Source of the DNA: Neorhizobium alkalisoli | GTDB taxonomy: Bacteria; Pseudomonadota; Alphaproteobacteria; Rhizobiales; Rhizobiaceae | Assembly (NCBI RefSeq): GCF_007829835.1 | Contig: NZ_VIWP01000001.1 | Location: 372,001 to 436,000 of the forward strand | Direction: 5' to 3' | Length of the DNA stretch: 64,000 nucleotides | Shown: in pieces, positions 35,519 through 44,502 of the stretch | Numbering within the stretch: position 1 is the stretch's first letter | How the letters are laid out: every line of letters begins with the position of its first letter | Program-made: the position numbers and the translations under genes | The notes under the pieces: model-generated | What the model was told of the DNA's origin: nothing | Databases searched by the model: none | What the model saw: the letters and a program-made list of their open reading frames with translations, nothing else

Positions 35519-36398
35519 GCACCATCAGCTCCTTTGCCCGGAGGAGGCTGGCCGGCTGTTCGGCGCGGTAACGCTGGCCGATTTCCATCATCAGCACGGT
35601 ATCGGGCAGGAATGTCAGTTCCGAAAAGATTTTGGTCCAGTCGATATCGCCCCAGCCGAGCGGCAGATGCAGGTCGCCGATGCCGAGCGCGGTCGCTTCC
35701 TGCGGATAATAGGCTTGATAAAAGGCTTCCGGGCGGCCGAACGAGTCATGCACATGCAGATGGCCGGCGACCGGCGCCATGGCACGCAGCTGATCGAGGA
35801 AATCCAGCCCGCGATAGGTGGATTCGATATAGGCATGGCTGAAATCGATCAGCGCCACGAGGTTCGGATGCCCGACCGCCTTGACCGTCTCGGCCACTTC
35901 AGCCGGCGTCTGGCGGTATTGGCCGGGCTCGGTCGAAAAGATGTTTTCAAAGGCGATGCGCACACCATAGGGCCTGCAGAATTCGGCAAGCTGGAACAGG
36001 GCTTCGCGCTCGCGCTTGTCGGCATCCGCCCGTTCAAAGATCTGGTCGGCGCGCAGGCAACCGCCATGCTGGACGAGGATACGGGCATCGATCCGGTCAC
36101 AGATCTCGACCAGCGCCTGGGCGACATCGAGCTGGTAACGATAAGTCGACGGCTCCATGAAATTCGATGAAACGAGACCGTGGACCGTATAGCGGAAATC
36201 GAACTGGCGCGTCAGCGCCACCAGCCGCTCGGCGCGCTCTGCAATGATGCGGCCGCCGGAAATCAGATCGAGGCTGGTCAGGCCAAGCTCGACCGTGGCG
36301 ACGCCCATGTCGGCTAGGGCGCGCAGGTCTTCCTCAAGGCTCTTGAATTCGCCATCGGCCGAGCCGGTGTTGAAGCCGGTTGCGATAATATTGCTCAT
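35484..36398 (-). CDS. Sugar phosphate isomerase/epimerase (xylose-isomerase-like TIM barrel)
   Basis: The protein has 304 residues of the AP-endonuclease-2-like TIM barrel. The metal-binding pattern is present: HGLVSSNFMEPS, HGGCLR, FENIFSTEPGQ, LIDFSHAYIES, HLHVHDSFG and VLMMEIGQR. Members interconvert ketoses, inosose or related compounds. It is transcribed towards the kinase gene with a 35-base 3' overlap and has its own upstream region with a large dyad (36414-36451). It probably acts in the same pathway but under separate control. Confidence 0.85.
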   Translation of the reverse strand: MSNIIATGFNTGSADGEFKSLEEDLRALADMGVATVELGLTSLDLISGGRIIAERAERLVALTRQFDFRYTVHGLVSSNFMEPSTYRYQLDVAQALVEICDRIDARILVQHGGCLRADQIFERADADKREREALFQLAEFCRPYGVRIAFENIFSTEPGQYRQTPAEVAETVKAVGHPNLVALIDFSHAYIESTYRGLDFLDQLRAMAPVAGHLHVHDSFGRPEAFYQAYYPQEATALGIGDLHLPLGWGDIDWTKIFSELTFLPDTVLMMEIGQRYRAEQPASLLRAKELMVLNAATIAAAAE

Positions 36399-36413
36399 CT
36401 GAAATGTCCCGTC

Positions 36414-36451
36414 TTCGGATCTTTTCGTATTAAAATACGGTTCGATCCGAA
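36414..36451. promoter_or_regulatory. 38-bp nested dyad upstream of the isomerase gene
   Basis: TTCGGATC (36414-36421) and GATCCGAA (36444-36451) are exact inverted arms. Inside them CGTATT-AA-AATACG (36426-36439) forms a second exact dyad on the same centre, with four unmatched bases on each side. It lies 16-53 bases upstream of the isomerase ATG, typical for a repressor site. It is also downstream of the leftward operon ending at 36498, but no U tract follows, so a terminator is less likely. Confidence 0.6.
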
Positions 36452-36497
36452 GCGGTAGCGCAAGATCATGACGGCTGGAAGTCAGCCCGGCGGTTGT

Positions 36498-37112
36498 TCA
36501 CCGCGCCTCGAATTCGGCGATCATGTCGGCAATCGTGGCGATGCGGCTGACTGGCTTCAGTGCCGCGATCGCGGTCTCATGGGTCTCGACCGAAAAGGCC
36601 GCCGATCCGTCAGACAGCGTGATCGTTTCGAAATCGCGGACATGCGCATCACGCACCGTCGAGGCCACACCGCCATTGGTGACGATGCCGCCGATCACCA
36701 GCTTTTCGATGCCGCATTTGCGCAGAACCCATTCCAGCCTTGTCATATAGAAGGAGGAATAGGCAACCTTCTCTACGACGAGATCGGCCGGCCCGAGACT
36801 GTCGATCAGGCTGTTGCCCCAGCTGCCGGGCGCAAAATCGCCCTTGCCGAGGAAGGGGCGGAGTTCCTTCAGATGCGGCGAGATAATCGGCTCGCCGCCC
36901 TTGGCCGGCACCAGCGTGAACTGGGCGGAGATGATGTAACCGCCTTTGCGGCGCATCACGTCGAGCAGCGGCTTGATCCGCTCCGGCAGGGCCGCGATTT
37001 CCGGCGAACCCGCCTTGGCGCGGCCATAAGCACCGTTCGGATCCATGAAATCGTTGGTCAGGTCGACAATGATGAGACCAGTCTTCTCGATCGGAATGGC
37101 GGATCCGCTCAT
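36498..37112 (-). CDS. Isochorismatase-fold (cysteine hydrolase family) protein lacking the catalytic Cys
   Basis: The protein has 204 residues. The catalytic Asp (IIVDLTNDFMD, D17) and Lys (VEKVAYSSF, K115) of the family are present. The nucleophile motif TNVCV is replaced by TNGGV (145-149), putting Gly148 where Cys should be. EntB and PhzD type isochorismatases also lack Cys, but this protein does not otherwise read like them. It is the last gene of the leftward operon, overlapping hyuA by four bases. It is either a Cys-independent hydrolase or an inactive relative. Confidence 0.82.
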   Translation of the reverse strand: MSGSAIPIEKTGLIIVDLTNDFMDPNGAYGRAKAGSPEIAALPERIKPLLDVMRRKGGYIISAQFTLVPAKGGEPIISPHLKELRPFLGKGDFAPGSWGNSLIDSLGPADLVVEKVAYSSFYMTRLEWVLRKCGIEKLVIGGIVTNGGVASTVRDAHVRDFETITLSDGSAAFSVETHETAIAALKPVSRIATIADMIAEFEAR

Positions 37113-39184
37113 ACTTTTCGCTCCACGATGATATTGCCGTAGTTATCGACACGCGCCTTGAATTCCGGCGAGACGACGGTGGTCGCATCCGGCTGTTCAA
37201 GGATCGCCGGACCTTCGATCTCGGCGCCTTCGGGAATATCGAGGCGGGCATAGATCGTGGTGTCGTGCCAGGCGCCGTCGAACCAGACCTGACGCTTGCC
37301 GGTCGTGGCGGAGGCAACTGTCGTATCTGTCGGTGCGGCGAGCGCCTTCAGGTCGAAGCCGGGACGAATGCCGATCGCGCTGGTGCGCAGGTTGACGATG
37401 CGCATCGGCACGCCCGGCAGAAGCCGGCTGAACGAGGCCTGGTAGGCGGTTTCGAATGCCTTGCGGATCATCGCCTCGCTGACATCTGACTTGCCGTTTT
37501 CGATCACGGCCGGCAGCGCAACGCGCACCGTATGGGTCTGACCGACATAGTGCATGTCGAGTTCGAACAGCGTATCGATGCGTTCCATCGAAAGCCGGGC
37601 ATCCTCGACCACGGCGCGGGCCTTGGCCGCTTCATCGACCATGCGCCCACCCACGGTTTCGATATCAATGCCTTCCAGCGCCAGATTGAGCGTCTGCACC
37701 TGATCGTGGCGGATATCGGCAATGATGCAGCCGAGCGCCGAGGTGACGCCCGGATACCGCGGCACGAGTGCTGCCTTGAGACCAACATCCTTGATCAGTG
37801 CCGAGACATGCAGCGCGCCGCCGCCACCGAAGGGAACGGCCGCAAACTTCTGCGGATCATGACCACGCTCGATCGACATCAGTCGTATCGCGCCGGCCAT
37901 GCGGCTGTCGGCGATGCGCACGATTGCTTCCGCCGCTTCCATGACACCGAGGCCAAGCGGCTTCGCCACATGTTCCTCGATCGCCTTTTTCGCAGCATCG
38001 ACATCGAGACGCGAAAGCTTGCCGCCGATCGGACGGTCGGCATTGATGCGGCCGAGCACGACATTGGCGTCGGTCAGCGTCGGGCGGGTATTGCCCTGGC
38101 CGTAACAAACCGGGCCGGGCCGCGAGCCGGCGCTTTCCGGGCCGACCTGCAACAGGCCGCCGGCATCGACATGGGCGATCGAGCCGCCACCGGCGCCGAT
38201 CGTGGTGATCTCGATCATCGGCGTGCGGATGACGAGACCGAAATCGATCGTCGTCTGCGCCGCCAGTGCTGCCTTGCCGTCCGCGATCAGCGAAACGTCG
38301 AACGACGTGCCGCCGAGATCGCCGGTGATGACATTCGGAAAACCCGCCGCCTCGGCAATCGCCGCCGCCGCGATAACACCGGCCGCCGGGCCGGAGAGTG
38401 CGGTGCGGGCCGGCAGACGCCGCGCCGTTTCGGTCGACATGACGCCGCCATTCGACTGGACGATGTGGAAGCGACCGGCAAAGTCCTCGCTCTCCAGCGC
38501 CTTTTCCAGCTTGCCAAGATAGGAGCCGACGACCGGCTGCAGATAGGCGTTCAGCACCGTGGTCGAGGTGCGTTCGAACTCGCGGATTTCCGGCAGGATC
38601 TGGGTCGAGCAGGCGACATTGTCATTGTGCCAGACTGCACGGGCGGCCGCGACCGCCTTTTCCTCGTTCTCGGGATTGGCGAAGGCATTGACGAAAACGA
38701 TCGCCAGCGCCTCCGCGCCCATCGCCTTCAATTGTTCCGCCGCAGAGCGAACGGCAGCGACATCGACTTCGCTCCGCAGCGTTCCATCAGCCAGCGTCCG
38801 CTCGGAAACTTCCAGGCGGAAATCGCGCTCGACGACCGGCACGAAATCGCCCCACAGACCCCAGGTATGGCGGCGGTCGCGGCGGCGCATTTCGAGCACG
38901 TCGCGAAAACCCGTCGTGGTGATCAGTCCGACCTTGGCGCCCTTGCGCTCCAGAAGCGCATTGGTGCCGACGGTCGTGCCATGCACGATCGAATCGAGGT
39001 TGGCGATCGCGCCAAAACCCTTGAGGCCATCGAGAAAACCGACGGCTTCGTCGCCGCGGTTGGAGGGCACCTTGTTGGTGCGGAAACGGGCTTCTGCCTC
39101 GTCGAAATAAAAGAGATCGGTAAACGTTCCGCCGACATCGACGCCGACGATCGTGCCCAGTTTAGACGTTTTGAGATCGCTCAC
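37109..39184 (-). CDS. hyuA: Hydantoinase/oxoprolinase subunit A (HyuA)
   Basis: The protein has 691 residues. The actin-like ATP site starts with GVDVGGTFTDLFYF near residue 14; later motifs are VHGTTVGTNALLERKGAKVGLITT, SNGGVMSTETARRLPARTALSGPAAGV and GDLGGTSFDVSLI. Together with HyuB it hydrolyses cyclic amides (N-methylhydantoin, 5-oxoproline) or carboxylates ketones at the cost of ATP; acetone/acetophenone carboxylases share the fold. Four-base overlaps on both sides tie it into the ICL-hyuB-hyuA-isochorismatase operon. The specific substrate is unknown. Confidence 0.9.
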   Translation of the reverse strand: MSDLKTSKLGTIVGVDVGGTFTDLFYFDEAEARFRTNKVPSNRGDEAVGFLDGLKGFGAIANLDSIVHGTTVGTNALLERKGAKVGLITTTGFRDVLEMRRRDRRHTWGLWGDFVPVVERDFRLEVSERTLADGTLRSEVDVAAVRSAAEQLKAMGAEALAIVFVNAFANPENEEKAVAAARAVWHNDNVACSTQILPEIREFERTSTTVLNAYLQPVVGSYLGKLEKALESEDFAGRFHIVQSNGGVMSTETARRLPARTALSGPAAGVIAAAAIAEAAGFPNVITGDLGGTSFDVSLIADGKAALAAQTTIDFGLVIRTPMIEITTIGAGGGSIAHVDAGGLLQVGPESAGSRPGPVCYGQGNTRPTLTDANVVLGRINADRPIGGKLSRLDVDAAKKAIEEHVAKPLGLGVMEAAEAIVRIADSRMAGAIRLMSIERGHDPQKFAAVPFGGGGALHVSALIKDVGLKAALVPRYPGVTSALGCIIADIRHDQVQTLNLALEGIDIETVGGRMVDEAAKARAVVEDARLSMERIDTLFELDMHYVGQTHTVRVALPAVIENGKSDVSEAMIRKAFETAYQASFSRLLPGVPMRIVNLRTSAIGIRPGFDLKALAAPTDTTVASATTGKRQVWFDGAWHDTTIYARLDIPEGAEIEGPAILEQPDATTVVSPEFKARVDNYGNIIVERKV

Positions 39185-40914
39185 GCAGCCACTCCATTGC
39201 GCAAATTGTTGGTTGCCTGAAGGTCGACCTCGCCATCGGCGCCGATCACCACGCCATAGAGAGCTTCCGCCTGGGCAACGCTGACGAAACCGAGCCGCAC
39301 GTCATGCAGCACCTTGTGCGGATCGCGGCGATGGGGATCGCCCCAGCCGCCGCCGCCGGGCGTTTCAAGCCGGATCTTTCGACCGGCCGGCAGGCGCAGG
39401 TCGGTAATCTTGGAGGCCATGGGCGGGCTCTTTTCGCCGTCCTCCGTTTCCCAGAAGAAGCGGTTGAGCGCCGCTTCCTCGCCGCCCGAGACACCGAACG
39501 GCGCCCGTTTGCCGCGCTCGCCGAGCAGCGCCACGTCGCCGCCTCTCAAGAGCTCGACCTCATAGATCGACCCGAAACCACCGCGATGGGTGCCGGCGCC
39601 GGCCGAATCCGGGCGCAGCGCCCATTGGGTGAACATGATCGGATAGGCGGCTTCGAGAATTTCGACCGGCGGAATCGTGGCCGTAGAGATCGGGTTATTG
39701 GCATGGTTGAGGCCATCCGAAACCGGATTGCCGCCAAGACCGCCGCCGAAGAAGGAGAACATCACCCAGCGGGCGCCGTTTTCGCGGTGCCCGGCGACCG
39801 AAAGCGCGTTGATCGTGCCGAAGGGGGCAGCCGTCGCACGGGCCGGATCGGCCTGTGCGATTGCACCGAGCACGACGCCGATCAATCGCAGAATGGTTTC
39901 GGTGTAACCGGCGACCGGCTTCGGCGCATTGGCGCCGAGCAGCGAATTGTCGACGATGTTGAAGGTGATCGGCCTCAGGCAGCCGGCATTGGCCGGCACT
40001 TCGGTGAAGATATGTTTGAGCGCCACATAACAGGCGGCGATCGTCGTCGAGCGGGAAATGTTGATCGGTCCCTGCGCCGACTGGGTGGAACGCGAAAAAT
40101 CGAGCTCCATGCTGTCACCGGTGATCGTCAGATCGAGCGCGACGGTGAGCATTTCATCGGTAATGCCGTCATTGTCCAGCACGTCCTCGAAACTGTAGGT
40201 ACCATCAGGCATGGACGTGATCGCGGCACGCATCAGCGCTTCGGCGCGGTTCGAAAATGCTTCGAAGGCGGTATCGATCGTGCCTGCGCCATACTCATCC
40301 AGAAGCGCGCCAAGACGCTTTTCACCCAGATCGAGCGCGTTCAACTGGCCGTTCAGATCGCCCCAGTTCGACATCGGCACGCGCGAATTGGCGGAGATGA
40401 TGTCGACGATATCCTGGTTCATATGACCTTCGGAGATCAGTTTGACGACCGGAATACGCACGCCTTCCTGAAAGCTTTCGACGGCTTTCGGATTGTAGCT
40501 GCCGGCGACATTGCCGCCGATATCGAGCCAGTGGCCGACAGAAGCCATCCAGCAAAACAGCTTTCCGTCGCGGAAGATCGGGCGAACAAGGCGGAAATCG
40601 TTGAGATGGGTGCCACCCTCGTAAGGGTCGTTGAAGATGAAGGTATCCTTCTCCTTCAGCCCGCCATCCCTTGCGACCTTGGCGATGACCGCGCGCACAG
40701 CAAAGGCCATGGCACCGACGAAGATCGGCAGGCCCGAGGTTCCTTGTACCAGCGTATCGCCGGTTTCGGCATGGTAGATACCGTGGCAGGCATCTTTCGC
40801 TTCCGCAATGACAGGGTTGAAGGCAGAGCGGTAGAGGGTCGCGTCCATTTCGTCGGCGATCTGTTCCAGCCGTCCCTTGAGGACGGCGAGCGTGACGGGA
40901 TCAAGCGAACTCAT
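39181..40914 (-). CDS. hyuB: Hydantoinase/oxoprolinase subunit B (HyuB)
   Basis: The protein has 577 residues, with FNPVIAEAKDACHGIYHAETGDTLVQG near the N-terminus, FNDPYEGGTHLNDF, and the C-terminal RLPAGRKIRLETPGGGGWGDPHRRDP, the hallmark of HyuB proteins. Catalytic partner of HyuA. Length is normal. Overlaps the lyase gene upstream and hyuA downstream by four bases each. Confidence 0.92.
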   Translation of the reverse strand: MSSLDPVTLAVLKGRLEQIADEMDATLYRSAFNPVIAEAKDACHGIYHAETGDTLVQGTSGLPIFVGAMAFAVRAVIAKVARDGGLKEKDTFIFNDPYEGGTHLNDFRLVRPIFRDGKLFCWMASVGHWLDIGGNVAGSYNPKAVESFQEGVRIPVVKLISEGHMNQDIVDIISANSRVPMSNWGDLNGQLNALDLGEKRLGALLDEYGAGTIDTAFEAFSNRAEALMRAAITSMPDGTYSFEDVLDNDGITDEMLTVALDLTITGDSMELDFSRSTQSAQGPINISRSTTIAACYVALKHIFTEVPANAGCLRPITFNIVDNSLLGANAPKPVAGYTETILRLIGVVLGAIAQADPARATAAPFGTINALSVAGHRENGARWVMFSFFGGGLGGNPVSDGLNHANNPISTATIPPVEILEAAYPIMFTQWALRPDSAGAGTHRGGFGSIYEVELLRGGDVALLGERGKRAPFGVSGGEEAALNRFFWETEDGEKSPPMASKITDLRLPAGRKIRLETPGGGGWGDPHRRDPHKVLHDVRLGFVSVAQAEALYGVVIGADGEVDLQATNNLRNGVAA

Positions 40915-41804
40915 GCCGCATCCTCTTCCTTGCCTTTTCTGTCTGTATGATCTTCGTAGGTTTGGCCGAGCGCCAGCATGTCGGGCGTGCCGATCAGCGC
41001 GTTGAGGCCGTTGAAATCGAACATGCGGTCGGCGAACGGAGCGTTCGAACCGTTTGCCATCAGCGAGGCGTAATATTCGGTCGCCGTCTTCGCCATGGCG
41101 CGGACGATGCCGCCCGGGAAAATCACGAGCTGAAAACCGAGCGCGTTGAGTTCCGCCGCATTGTGGATCGGCGTCGTGCCGCCTTCGACCATGTTGGCGA
41201 GGAGCGGCTTGACGCCCTTCAATGCCGCCGCGATCGAGCCCAGCTGCTCGCCGGATTTCGGCGCCTCGACGAAAAGGATGTCGGCGCCGGCTTCGGCATA
41301 AAGATTTGCGCGTTCCAAGGCACTGTCTATGCCTTCCATCTGCAGCGCATCTGTGCGGGCGATGATCAGGGTATCGGCACTGGCCCGGGCATCGACGGCG
41401 GCGCGGATCTTGCCGACCATTTCGCCGGCCGGGATGACCGACTTGTCGTTCAGATGGCCGCAGCGTTTTGGCGTTGTCTGGTCTTCGAGCTGGATACCCT
41501 GGGCACCCATCTTTTCGAACAGCCGGACGGTACGCTGGACATTGAGTGCGTTGCCGTAACCGGTATCGGCATCGACGATGACGGGCGTTGCAACACGGTC
41601 GCAGATCATCGCGATCCGGTCTGCCACTTCCGCCATCGAGACGAGCCCGATATCCGGCCGGCCGAGATGCGTATAGGCGATCGCCGCACCGCTCAGATAA
41701 ACGGCCTTGAAGCTGGCTTCCGTTGCAATGGACGCCGTCAGCGCGTCGAATACGCCCGGCGCGACGATACCGTGGCCGCCATCAATCAGTTCGCGCAGGT
41801 TCAT
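40911..41804 (-). CDS. Isocitrate lyase / PEP mutase superfamily enzyme
   Basis: The protein has 297 residues of the TIM barrel: PGVFDALTA, VYLSGAAIAYTHLGRPDIG, VIVDADTGYGN, QLEDQ, and the active-site loop PKRCGH with Cys115. The Cys marks a C-C lyase (2-methylisocitrate lyase, dimethylmalate lyase or oxaloacetate decarboxylase type) rather than a phosphonomutase. First gene of the leftward operon. It may split a substituted malate-like product made downstream of the hydantoinase, which is inference from operon position only. Confidence 0.85.
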   Translation of the reverse strand: MNLRELIDGGHGIVAPGVFDALTASIATEASFKAVYLSGAAIAYTHLGRPDIGLVSMAEVADRIAMICDRVATPVIVDADTGYGNALNVQRTVRLFEKMGAQGIQLEDQTTPKRCGHLNDKSVIPAGEMVGKIRAAVDARASADTLIIARTDALQMEGIDSALERANLYAEAGADILFVEAPKSGEQLGSIAAALKGVKPLLANMVEGGTTPIHNAAELNALGFQLVIFPGGIVRAMAKTATEYYASLMANGSNAPFADRMFDFNGLNALIGTPDMLALGQTYEDHTDRKGKEEDAA

Positions 41805-42182
41805 CTACTATTTCCTCGCTATGTCTCGTCCGACCTCTGCGGGCCGTGTTATCAAAATCGAAAGGCGCGAATCGCATTTCCGAATGCAGTCATTCGGGCA
41901 CAAGGCATCAGCGCCGGCCCGGCCTGGCAATCCCCGCGAAGTCGCGGAAAAGCAGCCGTGACCACCAACTCAACCATCTCATGCCTGCCGCGATCGGGAT
42001 GCAATTTCCACCGCCTCAAATGTTCTATCACTAGAGCATACGATCTCTTCAACCACAAGCAAGCGGTCTTTTATCAACGTGAAATAATTCCTGACATCCG
42101 CAGCATTTCAAGCGCAAACCCGCTTGCGGGCCTCGTTCGGCTATGCATATTGTTATAGCAATAACGAGAGGAACATGCAGCC
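41805..42182. other. Divergent promoter region of the region 6 island
   Basis: There are 378 bases between the divergent ICL-family and amidohydrolase starts. It holds the dyad CCGAATG-CAGT-CATTCGG (41880-41897) and, close to the rightward start, GTTAT-AGCA-ATAAC (42152-42165). No ORF with a credible start was found. Control of both operons from this region is expected. Confidence 0.5.
42152..42165. promoter_or_regulatory. GTTAT/ATAAC inverted repeat upstream of amidohydrolase operon
   Basis: GTTAT-AGCA-ATAAC lies 18-31 bases in front of the ATG at 42183. The same half-sites recur, with a six-base spacer, before the acetoacetate-decarboxylase-like gene (45839-45854). A HutC-type GntR regulator encoded at 50472 is a candidate binder. 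Confidence 0.4.
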
Positions 42183-43043
42183 ATGGTGACCAAGGGAGCG
42201 ATCGACGCCGTCGTGAACATCTGGACGGAAGAGGCCTTGAAAGGCCGTCCGGACCGCAATGATTTCTACACCGGCAAGGTGAAGGTCGATCGTGGAACGT
42301 TCGAGGGCGTTTCGCTGGAAGAGATGCTGCGCCGCATGGACGCCGCCGGTATCGAGCGCTCCATGCTGATCGCCGCCAAGGTCGGCCCGGCCGATCACCG
42401 TGCATGTTACCATGTTCCCTACTCGCTCGTCGTCGATGCGGTGCAGAAATATCCCGACCGTTTCCTCGGATTGGCCGGCGTCGATCCGACCGAAGGCATG
42501 CGTGGAGTTCGCGAGCTGGAACGGGCCGTGCGCGAATACGGCTTTATCGGCGCGCATCTTTATCCGCACTGGTTCGAGCTTGCGCCCGACCATGCCCGTT
42601 ATTATCCGTTCTATGCGAAATGCGTCGAACTCGATGTGCCGATCCAGCTGCAGGTCGGTCAGTCGCTGGTCTATGACAAGAGCTTTCCGCGCCGCAGCGT
42701 CGGCCGGCCGATCACGCTGGATTCGGTCGCCTGCGACTTTCCGGAACTGAAGCTGATCGGCATCCATATCGGCATTCCATGGACCGAAGAGATGATCGCC
42801 ATGGCCTGGAAGCACGAAAATGTCTTCATCGGCTCGGACGCCCATGCGCCGCGCTACTGGCCGCAATCCTTCATCCACTACATCAACACCTACGGCCAGG
42901 ATAAGGTGATCTTCGGCACGGATTTCCCGGTCCTCGGCTTCGAAGAGACCATGAAGCAGATCGACGAGCTGGACCTGCGCCCCGTGCCGAAGCAGAAGTT
43001 CCTGCGCGAAAACGCCATCCGCATCTACGGTCTCGACAAGTGA
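42183..43043 (+). CDS. Amidohydrolase-2 family protein with altered N-terminal metal motif
   Basis: The protein has 286 residues of the ACMSD/amidohydrolase-2 TIM barrel: FIGAHLYPHWFELAPDH, KLIGIHIGIPWTEEM, VFIGSDAHAP, and VIFGTDFPVLGFEE with the conserved Asp. The family begins with D-x-H-x-H; here the equivalent is IDAVVNIWTEE, with no HxH. Members are usually decarboxylases or hydrolases. A clear paralog is encoded at 49516-50427. GAGAGGAAC supplies the ribosome site. First gene of the rightward operon; overlaps the ligase gene by one base. Confidence 0.85.
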   Translation: MVTKGAIDAVVNIWTEEALKGRPDRNDFYTGKVKVDRGTFEGVSLEEMLRRMDAAGIERSMLIAAKVGPADHRACYHVPYSLVVDAVQKYPDRFLGLAGVDPTEGMRGVRELERAVREYGFIGAHLYPHWFELAPDHARYYPFYAKCVELDVPIQLQVGQSLVYDKSFPRRSVGRPITLDSVACDFPELKLIGIHIGIPWTEEMIAMAWKHENVFIGSDAHAPRYWPQSFIHYINTYGQDKVIFGTDFPVLGFEETMKQIDELDLRPVPKQKFLRENAIRIYGLDK

Positions 43044-44491
43044 TGAACCTTGCCGAAGCCCTCGAGGTCAATGCCAAAGGCCGTCCCGACCATATCGCCG
43101 TCATCGAAGGCGAGCGGCGGCTGACGCATAGCGAATTTGCCGCCTATGTGCGCCAGTCGGCCGGCCGGCTCAGGGCCAAGGGCATCGGCGCCGGCGATAT
43201 CGTCGGGCTTTGTCTCGGCGATACGATCGATCACCTTGTCTTCATCTATGCGCTCGCCCGCATCAGCGCCGTCATCCTGCCGATGGATGTGCGCTGGACC
43301 GATGCGGAAAAGCTGCGCGTCACCGAACATTTTCAGGCGAAACTGGTTCTCGCCGAACCCGACAGCGCTCAAGTCGGCGCGATCGAGACCATTGAGGTCG
43401 CCGATCTGCCTGCCAATGACGACCCGGCACTGGAAGCGATGGTCGAGGGCAGCGATCTGCCGCTTCTTCTCTCGCTCTCCTCCGGCACGACCGGCCGTCC
43501 CAAAGGGCCGCGCATCACCCATTACCAGATGCTACGCCGCTTCTGGACGCACTGGATCAATCTCGGCTTCAACAGCACGGACCGCTACGTTTCGGCAACG
43601 CCGCTCTATTTCGGCGGCGGGCGCACCTTTGCCATGTCGGTCCTGTTTGCCGGCGGCACGGTCATCCTTTTTCCGCCCCCCTTCGATGCCGACGAGCTCT
43701 GCGCCGAACTCGCCCGCGTTTCCGCCACCAGCACTTTTCTCGTGCCAACGCAGATCCGCAAGCTCCTGACCCACGACCTGAAACGGCTCGAGCCGGTCCG
43801 CAGACTGCGCCTGCTGATTTCCAGCGGCGCGCCGCTCGATGGCGACGAGCGGGTGACGATCGACGCGCTTTGCGGCAATTTCATCGAATATTACGCCTCG
43901 ACGGAAGGTGGTGGGGTTTCGATCGGCACGCGCGAAACGCGCCGCCTGCAGCCGAACTCCGTTGGCCGCCCGGTTTTCGGTGTCGAGGTGGAAGTGGTCG
44001 ACGAGGCTCATCAGCCACTGGCATCAGGAATGATCGGCCGGCTGCGCTATCGCGGCCCCGGCGTCGCCAGCGGCTATTTCAACGAGGACGATGCCGGGCA
44101 GGATACGTTCCGCGATGGCTGGTTCTATCCGGGCGATCTCGCGGAAATCGACGAGGCCGGCCATATACTGCTGCGCGGCCGCTCCAAGGACATGATCATC
44201 CGCGGCGGCGTCAACATCTATCCCGGCGAGATCGAGACAATCTTGCGCGAAAACCCTGATATCAGCGAGGCGGCCGTCGTCGCATGGCCATCCGCCCGGC
44301 TGGGTGAAGAGGTGGCGGCCTTCGTCGTTTCGGCCTCGCGGATCGATGAGGAAGCCCTGAAAACCTGGTGCCGCGAACGGCTGGCGCCCTACAAGGTCCC
44401 AAAATCCATCCTGCAGATCGACGATCTTCCGCGCAACAGCGCAGGCAAGGTTTTGAAAGCAGCGCTTTCGTCACAGCTCCAGCCCCTCTGA
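43043..44491 (+). CDS. AMP-forming acyl-CoA ligase / synthetase
   Basis: The protein has 482 residues of the ANL superfamily. The adenylate P-loop is LLSLSSGTTGRPKGPRITH; later motifs are EYYASTEGGG, GWFYPGDLAEIDEAGH, MIIRGGVNIYPGEIE and the C-terminal catalytic Lys in RNSAGKVLKAAL. It activates a carboxylic acid as the acyl-AMP and then usually the CoA ester. The start is ATG 43043 (TGATG with the upstream stop); GTG 43040 is equally open. It implies that the island's substrate or an intermediate is a carboxylate handled as a CoA thioester. Confidence 0.9.
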   Translation: MNLAEALEVNAKGRPDHIAVIEGERRLTHSEFAAYVRQSAGRLRAKGIGAGDIVGLCLGDTIDHLVFIYALARISAVILPMDVRWTDAEKLRVTEHFQAKLVLAEPDSAQVGAIETIEVADLPANDDPALEAMVEGSDLPLLLSLSSGTTGRPKGPRITHYQMLRRFWTHWINLGFNSTDRYVSATPLYFGGGRTFAMSVLFAGGTVILFPPPFDADELCAELARVSATSTFLVPTQIRKLLTHDLKRLEPVRRLRLLISSGAPLDGDERVTIDALCGNFIEYYASTEGGGVSIGTRETRRLQPNSVGRPVFGVEVEVVDEAHQPLASGMIGRLRYRGPGVASGYFNEDDAGQDTFRDGWFYPGDLAEIDEAGHILLRGRSKDMIIRGGVNIYPGEIETILRENPDISEAAVVAWPSARLGEEVAAFVVSASRIDEEALKTWCRERLAPYKVPKSILQIDDLPRNSAGKVLKAALSSQLQPL

Positions 44492-44502
44492 GGATTTTCG
44501 AG

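Noticed and set aside
37532..40950. Two long plus-strand frames (about 560 and 550 codons) opposite hyuA and hyuB
   Set aside because: Mirror-frame artefacts of GC-rich coding DNA; they lack recognisable motifs.
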